Positions 9,451 to 17,878 of a stretch of 36,301 bases of DNA are shown piece by piece. The stretch's first letter is position 1; each line of letters starts with the position of its first letter. The stretch is from NCBI GenBank assembly GCA_937925815.1, contig CALAMQ010000053.1, forward strand, positions 1-36,301, in the 5' to 3' direction. Source of the DNA: an uncultured Granulosicoccaceae bacterium (GTDB lineage Bacteria > Pseudomonadota > Gammaproteobacteria > CALCKW01). A program made the translations under genes and the position numbers. Under the pieces are notes generated by a model. That model ran no database searches. It was not told where the DNA came from and worked only from the letters and a program-made list of their open reading frames with translations.

Positions 9451-10552
9451 TCATTCCAAGCCAGCTTTGAGGCTGGCTTCAATAAAGGGGTCGAGGTTGC
9501 CGTCGAGCACGCTTTGAGTGGAGCTGATTTCGACTCCAGTGCGCAGGTCTTTGATCCGCGATTGATCGAGGACATAAGAGCGAATTTGATTGCCCCAGCC
9601 GACGTCAGATTTTGAATCCTCAATGACTTGAGCGTCACCACGGCGTTTTTGCAACTCCAGCTCGTAGAGCTTGGCTTTGAGTTGCTTCATCGCCTGGTCT
9701 TTGTTTTTGTGCTGCGAGCGATCGTTCTGACACTGCACCACCACACCGCTTGGGTTGTGCGTAATACGCACCGCCGACTCGGTTCGGTTGACGTGCTGAC
9801 CACCGGCACCGGAGGCCCGGTATACGTCAATGCGCAAATCAGCGGGATTGATATCGACTTCGATGTTGTCGTCAACTTCTGGTGAGACAAACACGGCGGC
9901 AAACGAGGTGTGGCGCCGATTGCCCGAATCAAACGGAGACTTTCTCACCAGTCTGTGCACACCGAGCTCGGTGCGGAGCCAACCGTAGGCGTATTCACCG
10001 TCGACTTGGATGGTGGCGGATTTGACGCCCGCGACCTCGCCCGGCGAGCACTCCATCAGCTGTGCTTTGAACCCACGTCGCTCACACCAGCGCAAGTACA
10101 TGCGCAACAACATCTCGGCCCAGTCCTGCGCCTCGGTGCCACCGGCGCCCGCCTGAATGTCGACAAAGCAGTTGTTGGCGTCTTGCTCACCGCTGAACAT
10201 GCGGCGAAATTCCAAGCCGCTGACCTTGCCGTCGAATTGCGTGACGTCGTCAGTGACAGATTGAAAAGTCTCTTCGTCGTTCTCTTCTCGCGCCATTTCG
10301 AGCAGTTCGACGGCGTCGGTCAGTCCGTCTTTCAATTCGTCGAGCGTGTCGACTACGGCTTCGAGAGACGCGCGCTCACGACCAAGCGCCTGCGCGCGGT
10401 CCGGGTCGTTCCAAACGTCTGGTTGCTCGAGTTCCCTCAGCACTTCCTCGAGTTGTTCGCGCTTGTCCGCGTAGTCAAAGGTACCCCCTAAGCGCTTCGC
10501 AGCGCTCTTGCAGGTCTTGGATTTGGTTGCGAATCGGGTTGGTGTCTAGCAT
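9451..10552 (-). CDS. prfB: Peptide chain release factor 2, made by programmed +1 frameshift
   Basis: The gene begins at ATG 10552 and reads 25 codons ([10 protein letters not shown] ... ALRGYL) to an in-frame TGA at 10477-10475. A +1 shift then continues as GAC TAC GCG to the stop at 9451, giving 366 aa (365 in E. coli). After the shift, SPF falls at residues 205-207 and GGQ at 250-252, exactly as in E. coli RF2. Residue 246 is Ala, the common form. RF2 releases peptides at UGA and UAA codons. The shift is the known autoregulation: low RF2 slows termination at the UGA and favours frameshifting. Gene callers that miss it start at GTG 10443 and lose 36 residues. Confidence 0.97.
10475..10490 (-). 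promoter_or_regulatory. prfB programmed +1 frameshift site
   Basis: The minus strand reads AGG GGG TAC CTT TGA C. It contains the Shine-Dalgarno-like AGGGGG three bases before the slippery CTT, then the UGA stop followed by C. All elements of the conserved RF2 recoding site are present; TAC replaces the TAT of E. coli. Confidence 0.97.
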
Positions 10553-10579
10553 CGTCCCACTGACCGGTCAAAACTCCCC

Positions 10580-10608
10580 AGCATACGTCAGTTTGCTGTA
10601 TTTCTCGA
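10580..10608 (-). promoter_or_regulatory. Candidate sigma70 promoter for prfB-lysS
   Basis: On the minus strand TCGAGA (10608-10603) and TATGCT (10585-10580) are separated by 17 bp, each matching four of six consensus bases. It ends about 28 bp before the prfB start. The rest of the 10553-10842 region, which also holds the start of the divergent lipoprotein gene, shows nothing else recognisable. Confidence 0.35.
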
Positions 10609-10842
10609 CCACGAATCGCCGCTTTGATCCCTGCCTTGTGAGCGCAGGCACCGGGCAAACGCCCTCGAAGCAGACGGTACAAATCCCACCGAGAGCGGCT
10701 GCCATGGAACAAAAATGGGGCGCACGCGATCTCAATCTAACGTATCGGCAACAGCGGTCGAGAGATCGATCCGGTAGGCTGTGCGTATCACGCACGCGGA
10801 TGTCTCTGTGTCCGCGGCGCGCCAACCACGTGGAGTAGATGT

Positions 10843-11496
10843 ATGAAAATTGTGATTGTCGCCCTCTCAATTGCCGCCCTGACGGCCGGCTGCGCCACCG
10901 AAGGTGGCCTGAGCAAGAGCCAAACTGGGGCCGTGATCGGCGCCGTACTCGGCGCCGCCGCAGGCAACCAAACCGGGGACAGCAGCAAGGAACGCCGCAA
11001 TGACCGCGTCGTTGGGGCAATCATCGGTGCCGCCGCCGGCGCTGGCGTGGGTCAGGTGCTAGACCGCCAAGAGGCCGAGCTCAACCAGGCGCTCGAAGAC
11101 GAGAAAATCGCCCGACAAGTTGAAGTGCAGCGCGTGCGTGAAGACCTGCTTCGCCTCACACTCGACAGCGAGATCTCGTTTGATTTTGACAGCGCCGTGA
11201 TCAAACCCGCGTTCCGCGACAGCCTCAATAAGGTCGCAGACGTGCTCACTCGCTACAACCAAAGCCAGGTGCGCGTGGTCGGACACACCGATTCAGTCGG
11301 CAGCGCCACTTATAACCAGAGCTTGTCTGAACAGCGTGCTGCCGCCGTCGAGCGCTACCTGATCAGCTCTGGTGTCGCCGCTTCGCGCCTGAGCAGTTCT
11401 GGCGCCGGTGAATCCCAACCACGCGATACCAACGACACGGAAGCTGGTCGGCAGCTGAACCGCCGCGTTGAGATATTTATCTCACCAAACGCCTAG
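10843..11496 (+). CDS. OmpA-family lipoprotein with glycine-zipper (YiaD-like)
   Basis: 217 aa. A lipoprotein signal ends in the lipobox LTAGC with C17 as the acylated residue. It is followed by glycine-zipper stretches (AVIGAVLGAAAG and AIIGAAAGAGVG, about residues 27-70), a short charged helical segment, and an OmpA C-terminal domain (about 105-217) with ISFDFDSAVIKP, VVGHTDSVGSATYN and LNRRVEI. It should be anchored in the outer membrane and bind peptidoglycan. GTGGAG upstream of ATG 10843 is the likely ribosome site. The layout resembles E. coli YiaD; the precise role is unknown. Confidence 0.9.
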   Translation: MKIVIVALSIAALTAGCATEGGLSKSQTGAVIGAVLGAAAGNQTGDSSKERRNDRVVGAIIGAAAGAGVGQVLDRQEAELNQALEDEKIARQVEVQRVREDLLRLTLDSEISFDFDSAVIKPAFRDSLNKVADVLTRYNQSQVRVVGHTDSVGSATYNQSLSEQRAAAVERYLISSGVAASRLSSSGAGESQPRDTNDTEAGRQLNRRVEIFISPNA

Positions 11497-11525
11497 TCGA
11501 GGCCACGCCCTCACCGCGGGAACAC

Positions 11526-11548
11526 CCCACCGGCTTGTCGCCGGTGGG
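11526..11548. terminator. Hairpin between two convergent genes
   Basis: A perfect 9-bp stem, CCCACCGGC (11526-11534) and GCCGGTGGG (11540-11548), with loop TTGTC, lies 29 bp after the lipoprotein gene and 47 bp after the end of the minus-strand prolyl-tRNA editing gene. It is very stable but lacks a T run on either side, so termination would need another factor or be partial. Confidence 0.5.
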
Positions 11549-11595
11549 TCAGCGGCCAGATGAACAGGCGTCTACACAGCAGTGCTGTTTTGAGC

Positions 11596-12153
11596 TCAGC
11601 TTGGGTCGAACGCCATCACCGTGGGTGTGTGTTGCCAAGCTTCGAGAACCCTCAGCAAATCCGCTGTGCGCATTCGCGTGCTGTGGGTATTGCGACAAGG
11701 GTGGAGCCACATCCACTGATCATCCAAGACGCTCGCGTCGATCACCACTTGCACTGCCCCAGCGGCATCATTGAACACCGCAAGCGGCGTCACTGAGCCT
11801 GGTACCACGCCGAGGTAGCGCGCCATGCGCTCCGTGCTGGCAAACGCAAACTGTCCTCCCGGCACGGCCAAACGCTCGCGCAGGGATTTGAGATCAACCT
11901 GGCGGTCCTGTTCGAGAACCACCAAGAACATCCGCCCCTTCTTGTTGCGCAGAAACAGGTTTTTGGTGTGCGCACCGGGCTGGCTGTACTCGATCTGTTT
12001 CGCGTCCTCGACGGTATACAAGGCTGGATGGGTGATGGTGTCGTGGTCTACCCCCAGCGATTCAAGCGCTGACAAGACCTCGTCCACTGTCGCCGCAGGG
12101 CGCCCACTTTCGAGCACCAGTTTATCGGGGTCTGGACGCTCGGCGTGTGTCAT
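11596..12153 (-). CDS. prdX: YbaK/ProX-type prolyl-tRNA editing domain protein
   Basis: 185 aa from ATG 12153; an in-frame GTG at 12177 would add eight residues, and neither start has a clear ribosome site. The sequence has the features of the free-standing editing-domain family: HPALYTVEDAKQI, GAHTKNLFLRNKKG with the conserved Lys, FAFASTERMARYLGVVPGSVTP and the C-terminal WLHPCRNTHSTRM segment. Members of this ProX/PrdX (ProXp-ala) group remove Ala wrongly attached to tRNA-Pro in the cytoplasm. The symbol is the family name and the exact tRNA substrate is inferred. It lies downstream of the oxidoreductase fusion gene on the same strand, 136 bp away. Confidence 0.85.
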   Translation of the reverse strand: MTHAERPDPDKLVLESGRPAATVDEVLSALESLGVDHDTITHPALYTVEDAKQIEYSQPGAHTKNLFLRNKKGRMFLVVLEQDRQVDLKSLRERLAVPGGQFAFASTERMARYLGVVPGSVTPLAVFNDAAGAVQVVIDASVLDDQWMWLHPCRNTHSTRMRTADLLRVLEAWQHTPTVMAFDPS

Positions 12154-12289
12154 GGCTTGCCGTTGACTGATGCACACGCCTGGTACTTTCCAAGCGCGTG
12201 CATCAGTTGTCTGAAGCTCACACAGTGCGACACTGACAGTTCAGCTTTGTCTGCCACCCCGGGTAACTCCGAACCAGCTCCTTTCACGA

Positions 12290-14425
12290 CTACCCACGTC
12301 TCCACGCGTGAAACTTCCCAACCCACTCAAGCAATTTTGTCGGCTGGTTAGCACGGCGCCACTCTCCGGCAACGTACTTGTTGGCCTCAGCGAGAGTTGG
12401 GTAAATGTGAATTGTGCCGAGCACTTTGTTCAGCCCAAGCTTGTGCTTCATTGCCAAAACATATTCTGCAATGAGGTCACCTGCGTGCTCACCGACGATT
12501 GTCACGCCGAGGATTGTGTCTTTCCCCGGCACGGTCAGTACCTTCACAAAACCGTGTGCCTCACCGTCAGCAATGGCTCGGTCGAGATCGTCAATGCCAA
12601 AGGTTGTGACATCAAAGGCAATGTTCTGCTCGCGCGCTTCGATTTCGTTGATACCAACGCGTGCCACTTCGGGTTCAGTGAAGGTCGCCCAGGGGATGAC
12701 ACGGTAATCCACTTTGAACGATTTAAAGCCGCTGAACAGCCCGTTAACCGCGGCGTACCATGCTTGATGAGCTGCGGTGTGGGTGAATTGGTAAGGGCCT
12801 GCAACGTCGCCAACGGCATAAATATTCGGGAAGTTGGTGCGCAGGTAGTCATCCACCGCAACCGTGCCACGCGGCGTCAACGCAACACCTATATCTTCAA
12901 GTCCAAAACCCGACGTGCGCGCCTTGCGACCAACCGCCACGAGAATGGCGTCAAAAGGCACTGTAAAAGTCTCGCCGTCGCGCTCGCAGACCAAGACCTT
13001 CTCACCATTTTCCACCCGAGTGGCCGTGGCGCGGGTATCGGTCAAGACGGTGACACCGTCGCGTTCAAAATTCGCTTGCACCAGCGCGGAGATTTCCTCG
13101 TCCTCGCGAATCATGATGCGTGGCAGCATTTCAACTTGCGTCACGTCTGACCCGAGTCGCGCAAAAGACTGAGTCAGCTCAGACCCGATCGGACCACCAC
13201 CGAGAACCACAAGCCGCTTCGGCAACTCTGTGAGGTTCCAAATCGTGTCGGAGGTCAGGTATCCCGTTTCATCAAGGCCTGGAATTGGCGGCACAAAAGG
13301 CTCGGCACCTGAGGCGATGACAATGGTGCGTGCGGTCAAGACCGTGCCGTCGATGTCGACCGCCCACGGCGAGACAATCTTGGCACTGCCCTGCATCACC
13401 TCGACGCCAAGGCCGGTATAGCGCTCGACAGAGTCATGCGGCTCAATCCGTTCAATGACCTTGTGAACCCGTTTCATTACAGCGCCGAAGTCGACATCAG
13501 GTGAGACCTCAGACAACCCGAACTCGGGGTTTCTAGACAACAACTTGCGCTGCTTGGCCGACCGAATCAGCGCCTTGGATGGCACGCAGCCAAAATTGAG
13601 GCAGTCACCACCCATCTTGTGTTTTTCAACCAGCGTCACTTTCGCTTTCACCGCCGCCGCGATGTAAGCCGAAACCAGACCGCCTGAGCCCGCACCGATC
13701 ACAATCATGTCGCGGTCAAACTTCTCTGGTTTTTCCCAGCCCTCGTACACACGGCGGGCGCGGAAGGCATCGACAATCTTCTTGGCAACCAGCGGAAAAA
13801 TGCCGAGCAGTGCAAAGGAGAAAAGCAAACCCGGTGACAAGATGCCAGCGAGCGAGTCAATTGATGCCAATTGGGTGCCGGCGTTGACGAAGACAAATGT
13901 GCCGGGCAGCATCGCCAATTGACTGACGAGGTAGAAGGCGCCGGTGGCAATACCCGTGAGTCCCATCGCCAAGTTAACCAACCAAAATGGGAATAAAGGC
14001 ACGAGGCGCAGTGTTACAAGGTAAAAGGGGCCGTCTTTCTCAACACCGTCGTTGATCGCTCCCAAGCGGTCTCCAAATTTTGATTGGACGGTATCGCGCA
14101 AAATGTGCCGTGACACCAGAAACGCAAGCGTCGCACCGATGCTCGATGCAAAGGACACCAGAAGCAGCCCCCACCACAACCCAAAGAGCGCGCCGCCGAG
14201 CAAAGTCAGCACCACAGCCCCCGGCAGAGACAGGGCCGCAACCAAGACGTAGACGGCCAGAAAAGCCGCGCTGCCGGCCAGTGGATTTTGATCCACCCAA
14301 CCTTGCAACGCCGCTTGTTGCGATTTGATATAGTCAAATTCGAAGAACCGACCCAAATCGAGTGAAAAGTAAGCCAGCGCAAGTCCTGCGATGACGGCGA
14401 CAATAGTTAGTTTTTTCGTATTCAT
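12290..14425 (-). CDS. TVP38/TMEM64 membrane domain fused to a MerA-like disulfide oxidoreductase
   Basis: 711 aa from ATG 14425 (a GTG at 14431 is also possible). Residues of about 1-225 are a TVP38/TMEM64 (DedA-related) membrane domain with several helices, including LSLPGAVVLTLLGGALFG and RLVPLFPFWLVNLAMG. From about 240 there is a complete class I pyridine nucleotide-disulfide oxidoreductase: FAD motif GAGSGG, redox pair GGDCLNFGC (C275, C280), NAD motif GGGPIGSE, YAVGDVAG and the C-terminal catalytic HIYPTLAE. The Cys-rich N- and C-terminal mercury-binding elements of MerA are missing, so a mercuric reductase role is not supported. Similar fusions occur in other bacteria; substrate unknown. 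It is divergent from recJ. Confidence 0.9.
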   Translation of the reverse strand: MNTKKLTIVAVIAGLALAYFSLDLGRFFEFDYIKSQQAALQGWVDQNPLAGSAAFLAVYVLVAALSLPGAVVLTLLGGALFGLWWGLLLVSFASSIGATLAFLVSRHILRDTVQSKFGDRLGAINDGVEKDGPFYLVTLRLVPLFPFWLVNLAMGLTGIATGAFYLVSQLAMLPGTFVFVNAGTQLASIDSLAGILSPGLLFSFALLGIFPLVAKKIVDAFRARRVYEGWEKPEKFDRDMIVIGAGSGGLVSAYIAAAVKAKVTLVEKHKMGGDCLNFGCVPSKALIRSAKQRKLLSRNPEFGLSEVSPDVDFGAVMKRVHKVIERIEPHDSVERYTGLGVEVMQGSAKIVSPWAVDIDGTVLTARTIVIASGAEPFVPPIPGLDETGYLTSDTIWNLTELPKRLVVLGGGPIGSELTQSFARLGSDVTQVEMLPRIMIREDEEISALVQANFERDGVTVLTDTRATATRVENGEKVLVCERDGETFTVPFDAILVAVGRKARTSGFGLEDIGVALTPRGTVAVDDYLRTNFPNIYAVGDVAGPYQFTHTAAHQAWYAAVNGLFSGFKSFKVDYRVIPWATFTEPEVARVGINEIEAREQNIAFDVTTFGIDDLDRAIADGEAHGFVKVLTVPGKDTILGVTIVGEHAGDLIAEYVLAMKHKLGLNKVLGTIHIYPTLAEANKYVAGEWRRANQPTKLLEWVGKFHAWRRG

Positions 14426-14470
14426 GCGCACTCAGACTCGTGATTTGGGTGTTCGTTTCGACTACCGCGT

Positions 14471-14487
14471 TCCTACTTATATATACC
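14471..14487. promoter_or_regulatory. AT-rich block between divergent recJ and the oxidoreductase fusion gene
   Basis: The short divergent region (14426-14487) contains the AT-rich string ACTTATATATA, with TATATA usable as a -10 element on either strand. On the plus strand TTCGAC lies 17 bp before it, but the resulting transcript would begin inside the first recJ codons. It is noted as the only promoter-like sequence here, with low confidence. Confidence 0.25.
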
Positions 14488-16203
14488 GTGACTATCAATC
14501 GAATCGTCCGCCGCAGCGTCCCAGACAACTCTGGCACCCTACACCACAATCCGGTTCTCAACCGGGTGTTTGCTGCACGCGGAATCAGCGACCCCGAAGA
14601 CCTCGACGTGTCGCTGAAACTGACCCTGCCACCGACAGAGCTGGGCGGCATCGGCAGAGCCACGGCCCGTTTGCGCCGAGCCCTGGAACTGGGCGAAACG
14701 ATTGCAGTTGTGGGTGACTTTGACGCAGACGGCGCGACGAGCACCGCACTTGCATGTTCAGCCCTGACGGCAATGGGCGCGGCCCAAGTGAGTTTCGCGA
14801 TCCCTAAACGGGGGCGCGACGGCTACGGTTTGTCGATCGATATTGTCAACGATGTCGCGCAATCGGGCGCGACCCTGATCATGACTGTAGACAATGGTGT
14901 TGCAGCGCACCAGGGCATAGAGCATGCGTCCGAGCTTGGGATAGACGTGATCGTCACCGATCACCACCTGCCAGGAGACAAACTGCCCTCACCTGTGGCG
15001 ATGGTAAATCCCAATCTGCTGGGGGACACTTTCGCAAGCAAGCATCTCGCTGGCGTCGGCGTGACCTTCTACGTAATGGCAGCGCTTCGCACCGAGCTTC
15101 GCAATGCCGACTGGTTCAATAGCCGCGCCATCCCAGAGCCCAATCTCGCCGAGTGGCTGGATCTCGTCGCGGTGGGCACAGTCGCGGACCTGGTCCCACT
15201 GGACGCCAACAACCGCCGCTTGGTTGAACAAGGTATGCGACGGATACGCGCGGGCCAATGCCGACCCGGTATCAGTGCGCTGATCGCGTTTGGGCGGCGT
15301 CCCCAGTCGGATGTTGTCTCGAGTGATCTCGCGTTCAGCGTCGCGCCACGGTTAAACGCCGCCGGACGTTTGGATGACATGGCGCGCGGGGTCAACTGCC
15401 TGCTCTCAACGACAGCTGCCACCGCACGCGAACTCGCACAGACTCTGGACAACCTCAACAACGAACGGCGCGTGATCGAGACGCAAATGCGCGACAGCGC
15501 CGACCTCGCTGTGCAAAAGTTACAGGCCAACGGCCGTGCTTTGCCGATTGCTCTGTGCCTTCATCACCCAGATTGGCACCCAGGTGTTGTCGGCATCCTC
15601 GCCGGACGCATCAAAGACCGCCACAACCGACCAACCATCGCATTCGCCGCCTCGCCAGACGGCAAATTGGTTGGATCGGCGCGCTCAATTTCAGGCTTTC
15701 ACATCCGCGACACACTCGCTGACATAGCCAACCAACACCCAGACCTCGTCGAGCGCTTCGGTGGGCACGCAATGGCCGCGGGCCTGACCATCCCAGCGCA
15801 CCGGCTCGGCGAGTTCGAAGCGGCATTTGTCAACGCAAGCGAATCGCGACTGGGCGCTGACCCCGGGGTGCGAGACATGTTCTCAGATGGCGAGCTCAGT
15901 CACAGCGACATGACTCTTGACCTCGCCAAATCGCTGCGCTTTGCCGCCCCGTGGGGTCAAGCGTTCCCTGAACCGTGCTTTGACGGTGAATTTGACCTCT
16001 TGCGTAGCCGCGTGGTCGGCGAGCGCCACTTGCAATGTGAGCTGGCAGTCGTCGGCGGGCAGTCCGTCTCGGGCATCGCATTTGGTCAAGCGGCCCACCA
16101 GGGCATGCAACGCGCCCACCTGCTCTACCGCCTAGAGATAAATCACTGGCGCGGTCGCGACGCGCTGCAGCTCAACATCAGCCACGTTCAACCGCTCGGC
16201 TGA
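14488..16203 (+). CDS. recJ: Single-stranded-DNA 5'-3' exonuclease RecJ
   Basis: 571 aa from GTG 14488, close to the 577 aa of E. coli RecJ. The frame extends to a GTG at 14440, but those 16 residues look like translated promoter. DHH-family motifs are present: VVGDFDADGATST (motif I, Mn2+ binding), VDNGVAAH, VTDHHLPG (the DHH motif) and AVGTVADLVPLD. The DHHA1 and OB-type region follows, with HPDWHPGVVGILAGRIK and RSISGFHIRD, then GGHAMAAGLT. RecJ degrades single-stranded DNA 5' to 3' in recombinational and mismatch repair. No Shine-Dalgarno sequence is visible, so the exact start is uncertain. Confidence 0.95.
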   Translation: MTINRIVRRSVPDNSGTLHHNPVLNRVFAARGISDPEDLDVSLKLTLPPTELGGIGRATARLRRALELGETIAVVGDFDADGATSTALACSALTAMGAAQVSFAIPKRGRDGYGLSIDIVNDVAQSGATLIMTVDNGVAAHQGIEHASELGIDVIVTDHHLPGDKLPSPVAMVNPNLLGDTFASKHLAGVGVTFYVMAALRTELRNADWFNSRAIPEPNLAEWLDLVAVGTVADLVPLDANNRRLVEQGMRRIRAGQCRPGISALIAFGRRPQSDVVSSDLAFSVAPRLNAAGRLDDMARGVNCLLSTTAATARELAQTLDNLNNERRVIETQMRDSADLAVQKLQANGRALPIALCLHHPDWHPGVVGILAGRIKDRHNRPTIAFAASPDGKLVGSARSISGFHIRDTLADIANQHPDLVERFGGHAMAAGLTIPAHRLGEFEAAFVNASESRLGADPGVRDMFSDGELSHSDMTLDLAKSLRFAAPWGQAFPEPCFDGEFDLLRSRVVGERHLQCELAVVGGQSVSGIAFGQAAHQGMQRAHLLYRLEINHWRGRDALQLNISHVQPLG

Positions 16204-16292
16204 GCACGCGCCCGGCGCCAGGCACGCCGAACTGACAACCGACCGTGATAACCTTTACGGCTCGCCAATCACACTCGGGCTTTCAACGCCAC

Positions 16293-17849
16293 ATGTGGTC
16301 CCAATCCACTTTGCGTGAGTCACTCTACCTCGTCCTGTTAGCGGCGCTGTGCTTCACGTTGCAGCTCGGTTCAGCACCGCTTTTCGACGGCGACGAAGGG
16401 CGTGCCGCGGTGACCAGTTGGACCATGTGGCAAAGCGGCAACTTCCTCACGCCGCATTTCAACGGTGTGGCCCTGCTCACTGAACCACCGCTTTTTTACT
16501 GGCTGCAAGCACTGAGCAGTGCAGTGTTTGGGCTCGACGAGCCGGGGTTCCGCTTGCCGTCCTCGCTGGCCGCGTGCGTCTGGATGCTCACACTCTACGC
16601 CTTCTGCCGCACGCGCATGGGCGCGAGCAGCGCCCGCGCAGTTGCGATGTTTATGGCAGCAAGCTTGGCTGTGTCCATCATCGGGCGGTCGGCGACGCCA
16701 CACGCGCTGATGAATCTCTGGGTCACGCTCGCGCTGCTCGACGCTTACCGCTGGAGTGAAAACCCGCGCCGGTCGGTCGAGCTGAGGCTCTACCTCTGGA
16801 TGGCGCTCGGGATACTGACCCAGGGCTTCGCCGCGGTGTTGATTCCAATACTTGTCACCTCTATCTACTTCGCGGCGGGTGGGCGGCTCAGCGCCGCGCG
16901 TCCGCTGCTGCTCAGTGTCCGAGGCTGGGCGCTTTTTCTTTTGCTCAGCGCGCCTTGGTTTGGGCTCATGCTGGTTCAGCACGGGTCCGATTTTGTCGAG
17001 GCTTTTGTGTTGCACCAATGGGGTGGCCTCTTCCCCGAGGGCAACACACCCACATCCAGTTCGCCAATGGCCTTTCTCGGCACGCTGCCGTTGGTGGTGG
17101 TGCCATTCAGCGTTCTCGCGCTCGTTGCGATGTGGCGTGCCGGCCAGAGTTGGCAAAACCCCCTGCACCGCTTCGCGCTGTCTTGGCTCGCGGTCGTGCT
17201 CGTTGTCTTTTCACTGCCAGGTGCCGAATTACCGCATCAGTTGTTGCTCGGGGGCAGCCCGCTGTTTATTTTGATGGCGCGCTTTCGCGAGACGTTGAAA
17301 AACCGCTGGATTTTGCTCTCTCCGCTTCTGGGTTTTGCAGCGCTTGCCGCCGCTTACCCGTTCTGGCTGGTGTTTCGCGAGGTGGACCAAACTGATCCCT
17401 ATCGTTTAGCCACCGCGTCGCTCGCAACTGAAAGCTTCACAACTCCACTCTACCTCAGCGGCGCCGCCCTTTTTTTGGTGCTGTCTTTTGCGCTGTGTGT
17501 GGTGCGCAAGCTACACACCGGCGAAGCGTTGCTGGCAGCGGGTTTTTTGCAAGCCTGGTTCGTTGGGCTCTGCCTGCTGCCAGCTATCGCTGACTCGAGG
17601 CAACTGCCAGTTAGACAAGCCGCACGCCACGCGGCACAGCACGACTTGCCGGTTGTAGTGTGGGCCACGCGCTCACCGAGTTTCAGCGTCTACCGGCGCG
17701 AAATCACACCCCACCGGCCACCGGAGGCTGGCGAGTGGGTGTTCAGTCGGTTGGGACGATTGCCGCAAGACGGCGCAGAAATCGCCTACCAACGCGGCGG
17801 TTATATTCTCTTTAAACCCGCGCCAGGCGTGCAGTTCCCGATCAACTAA
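16293..17849 (+). CDS. ArnT-like family 39 glycosyltransferase, integral membrane
   Basis: 518 aa from ATG 16293; a GTG at 16245 in frame would add 16 polar residues. After the first membrane helix comes the GT39/ArnT catalytic loop: LFDGDEGRAAVTSW, then FLTPHFNGVALLTEPPLFYWL, with the DE pair expected to be catalytic. About ten further hydrophobic helices follow, then a short soluble C-terminal part. Family members use polyprenyl-phosphate sugars as donors and modify lipid A, proteins or other envelope molecules in the periplasm. It lies 89 bp after recJ and ends 29 bp from the convergent GGDEF gene. The acceptor and sugar cannot be told from sequence. Confidence 0.85.
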   Translation: MWSQSTLRESLYLVLLAALCFTLQLGSAPLFDGDEGRAAVTSWTMWQSGNFLTPHFNGVALLTEPPLFYWLQALSSAVFGLDEPGFRLPSSLAACVWMLTLYAFCRTRMGASSARAVAMFMAASLAVSIIGRSATPHALMNLWVTLALLDAYRWSENPRRSVELRLYLWMALGILTQGFAAVLIPILVTSIYFAAGGRLSAARPLLLSVRGWALFLLLSAPWFGLMLVQHGSDFVEAFVLHQWGGLFPEGNTPTSSSPMAFLGTLPLVVVPFSVLALVAMWRAGQSWQNPLHRFALSWLAVVLVVFSLPGAELPHQLLLGGSPLFILMARFRETLKNRWILLSPLLGFAALAAAYPFWLVFREVDQTDPYRLATASLATESFTTPLYLSGAALFLVLSFALCVVRKLHTGEALLAAGFLQAWFVGLCLLPAIADSRQLPVRQAARHAAQHDLPVVVWATRSPSFSVYRREITPHRPPEAGEWVFSRLGRLPQDGAEIAYQRGGYILFKPAPGVQFPIN

Positions 17850-17878
17850 ACGCGCTCACCGAACACAAGCTGCACGCG

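Noticed and set aside
12308-13150. 280-codon open frame antisense to the oxidoreductase fusion
   Set aside because: It lies wholly within a gene with clear motifs and its translation has no recognisable domain.
12290-14425. True mercuric reductase (MerA)
   Set aside because: The vicinal C-terminal cysteines and N-terminal metal-binding domain are missing and no other mer genes are present.
14440-14487. N-terminal hydrophobic extension of RecJ
   Set aside because: RecJ is cytoplasmic and 571 residues from GTG 14488 fits the family; the extension overlaps the divergent promoter region.
16371-17168. 265-codon open frame antisense to the glycosyltransferase
   Set aside because: Its translation is rich in Arg, Glu and Pro, typical of a reversed membrane-protein frame, with no domain.
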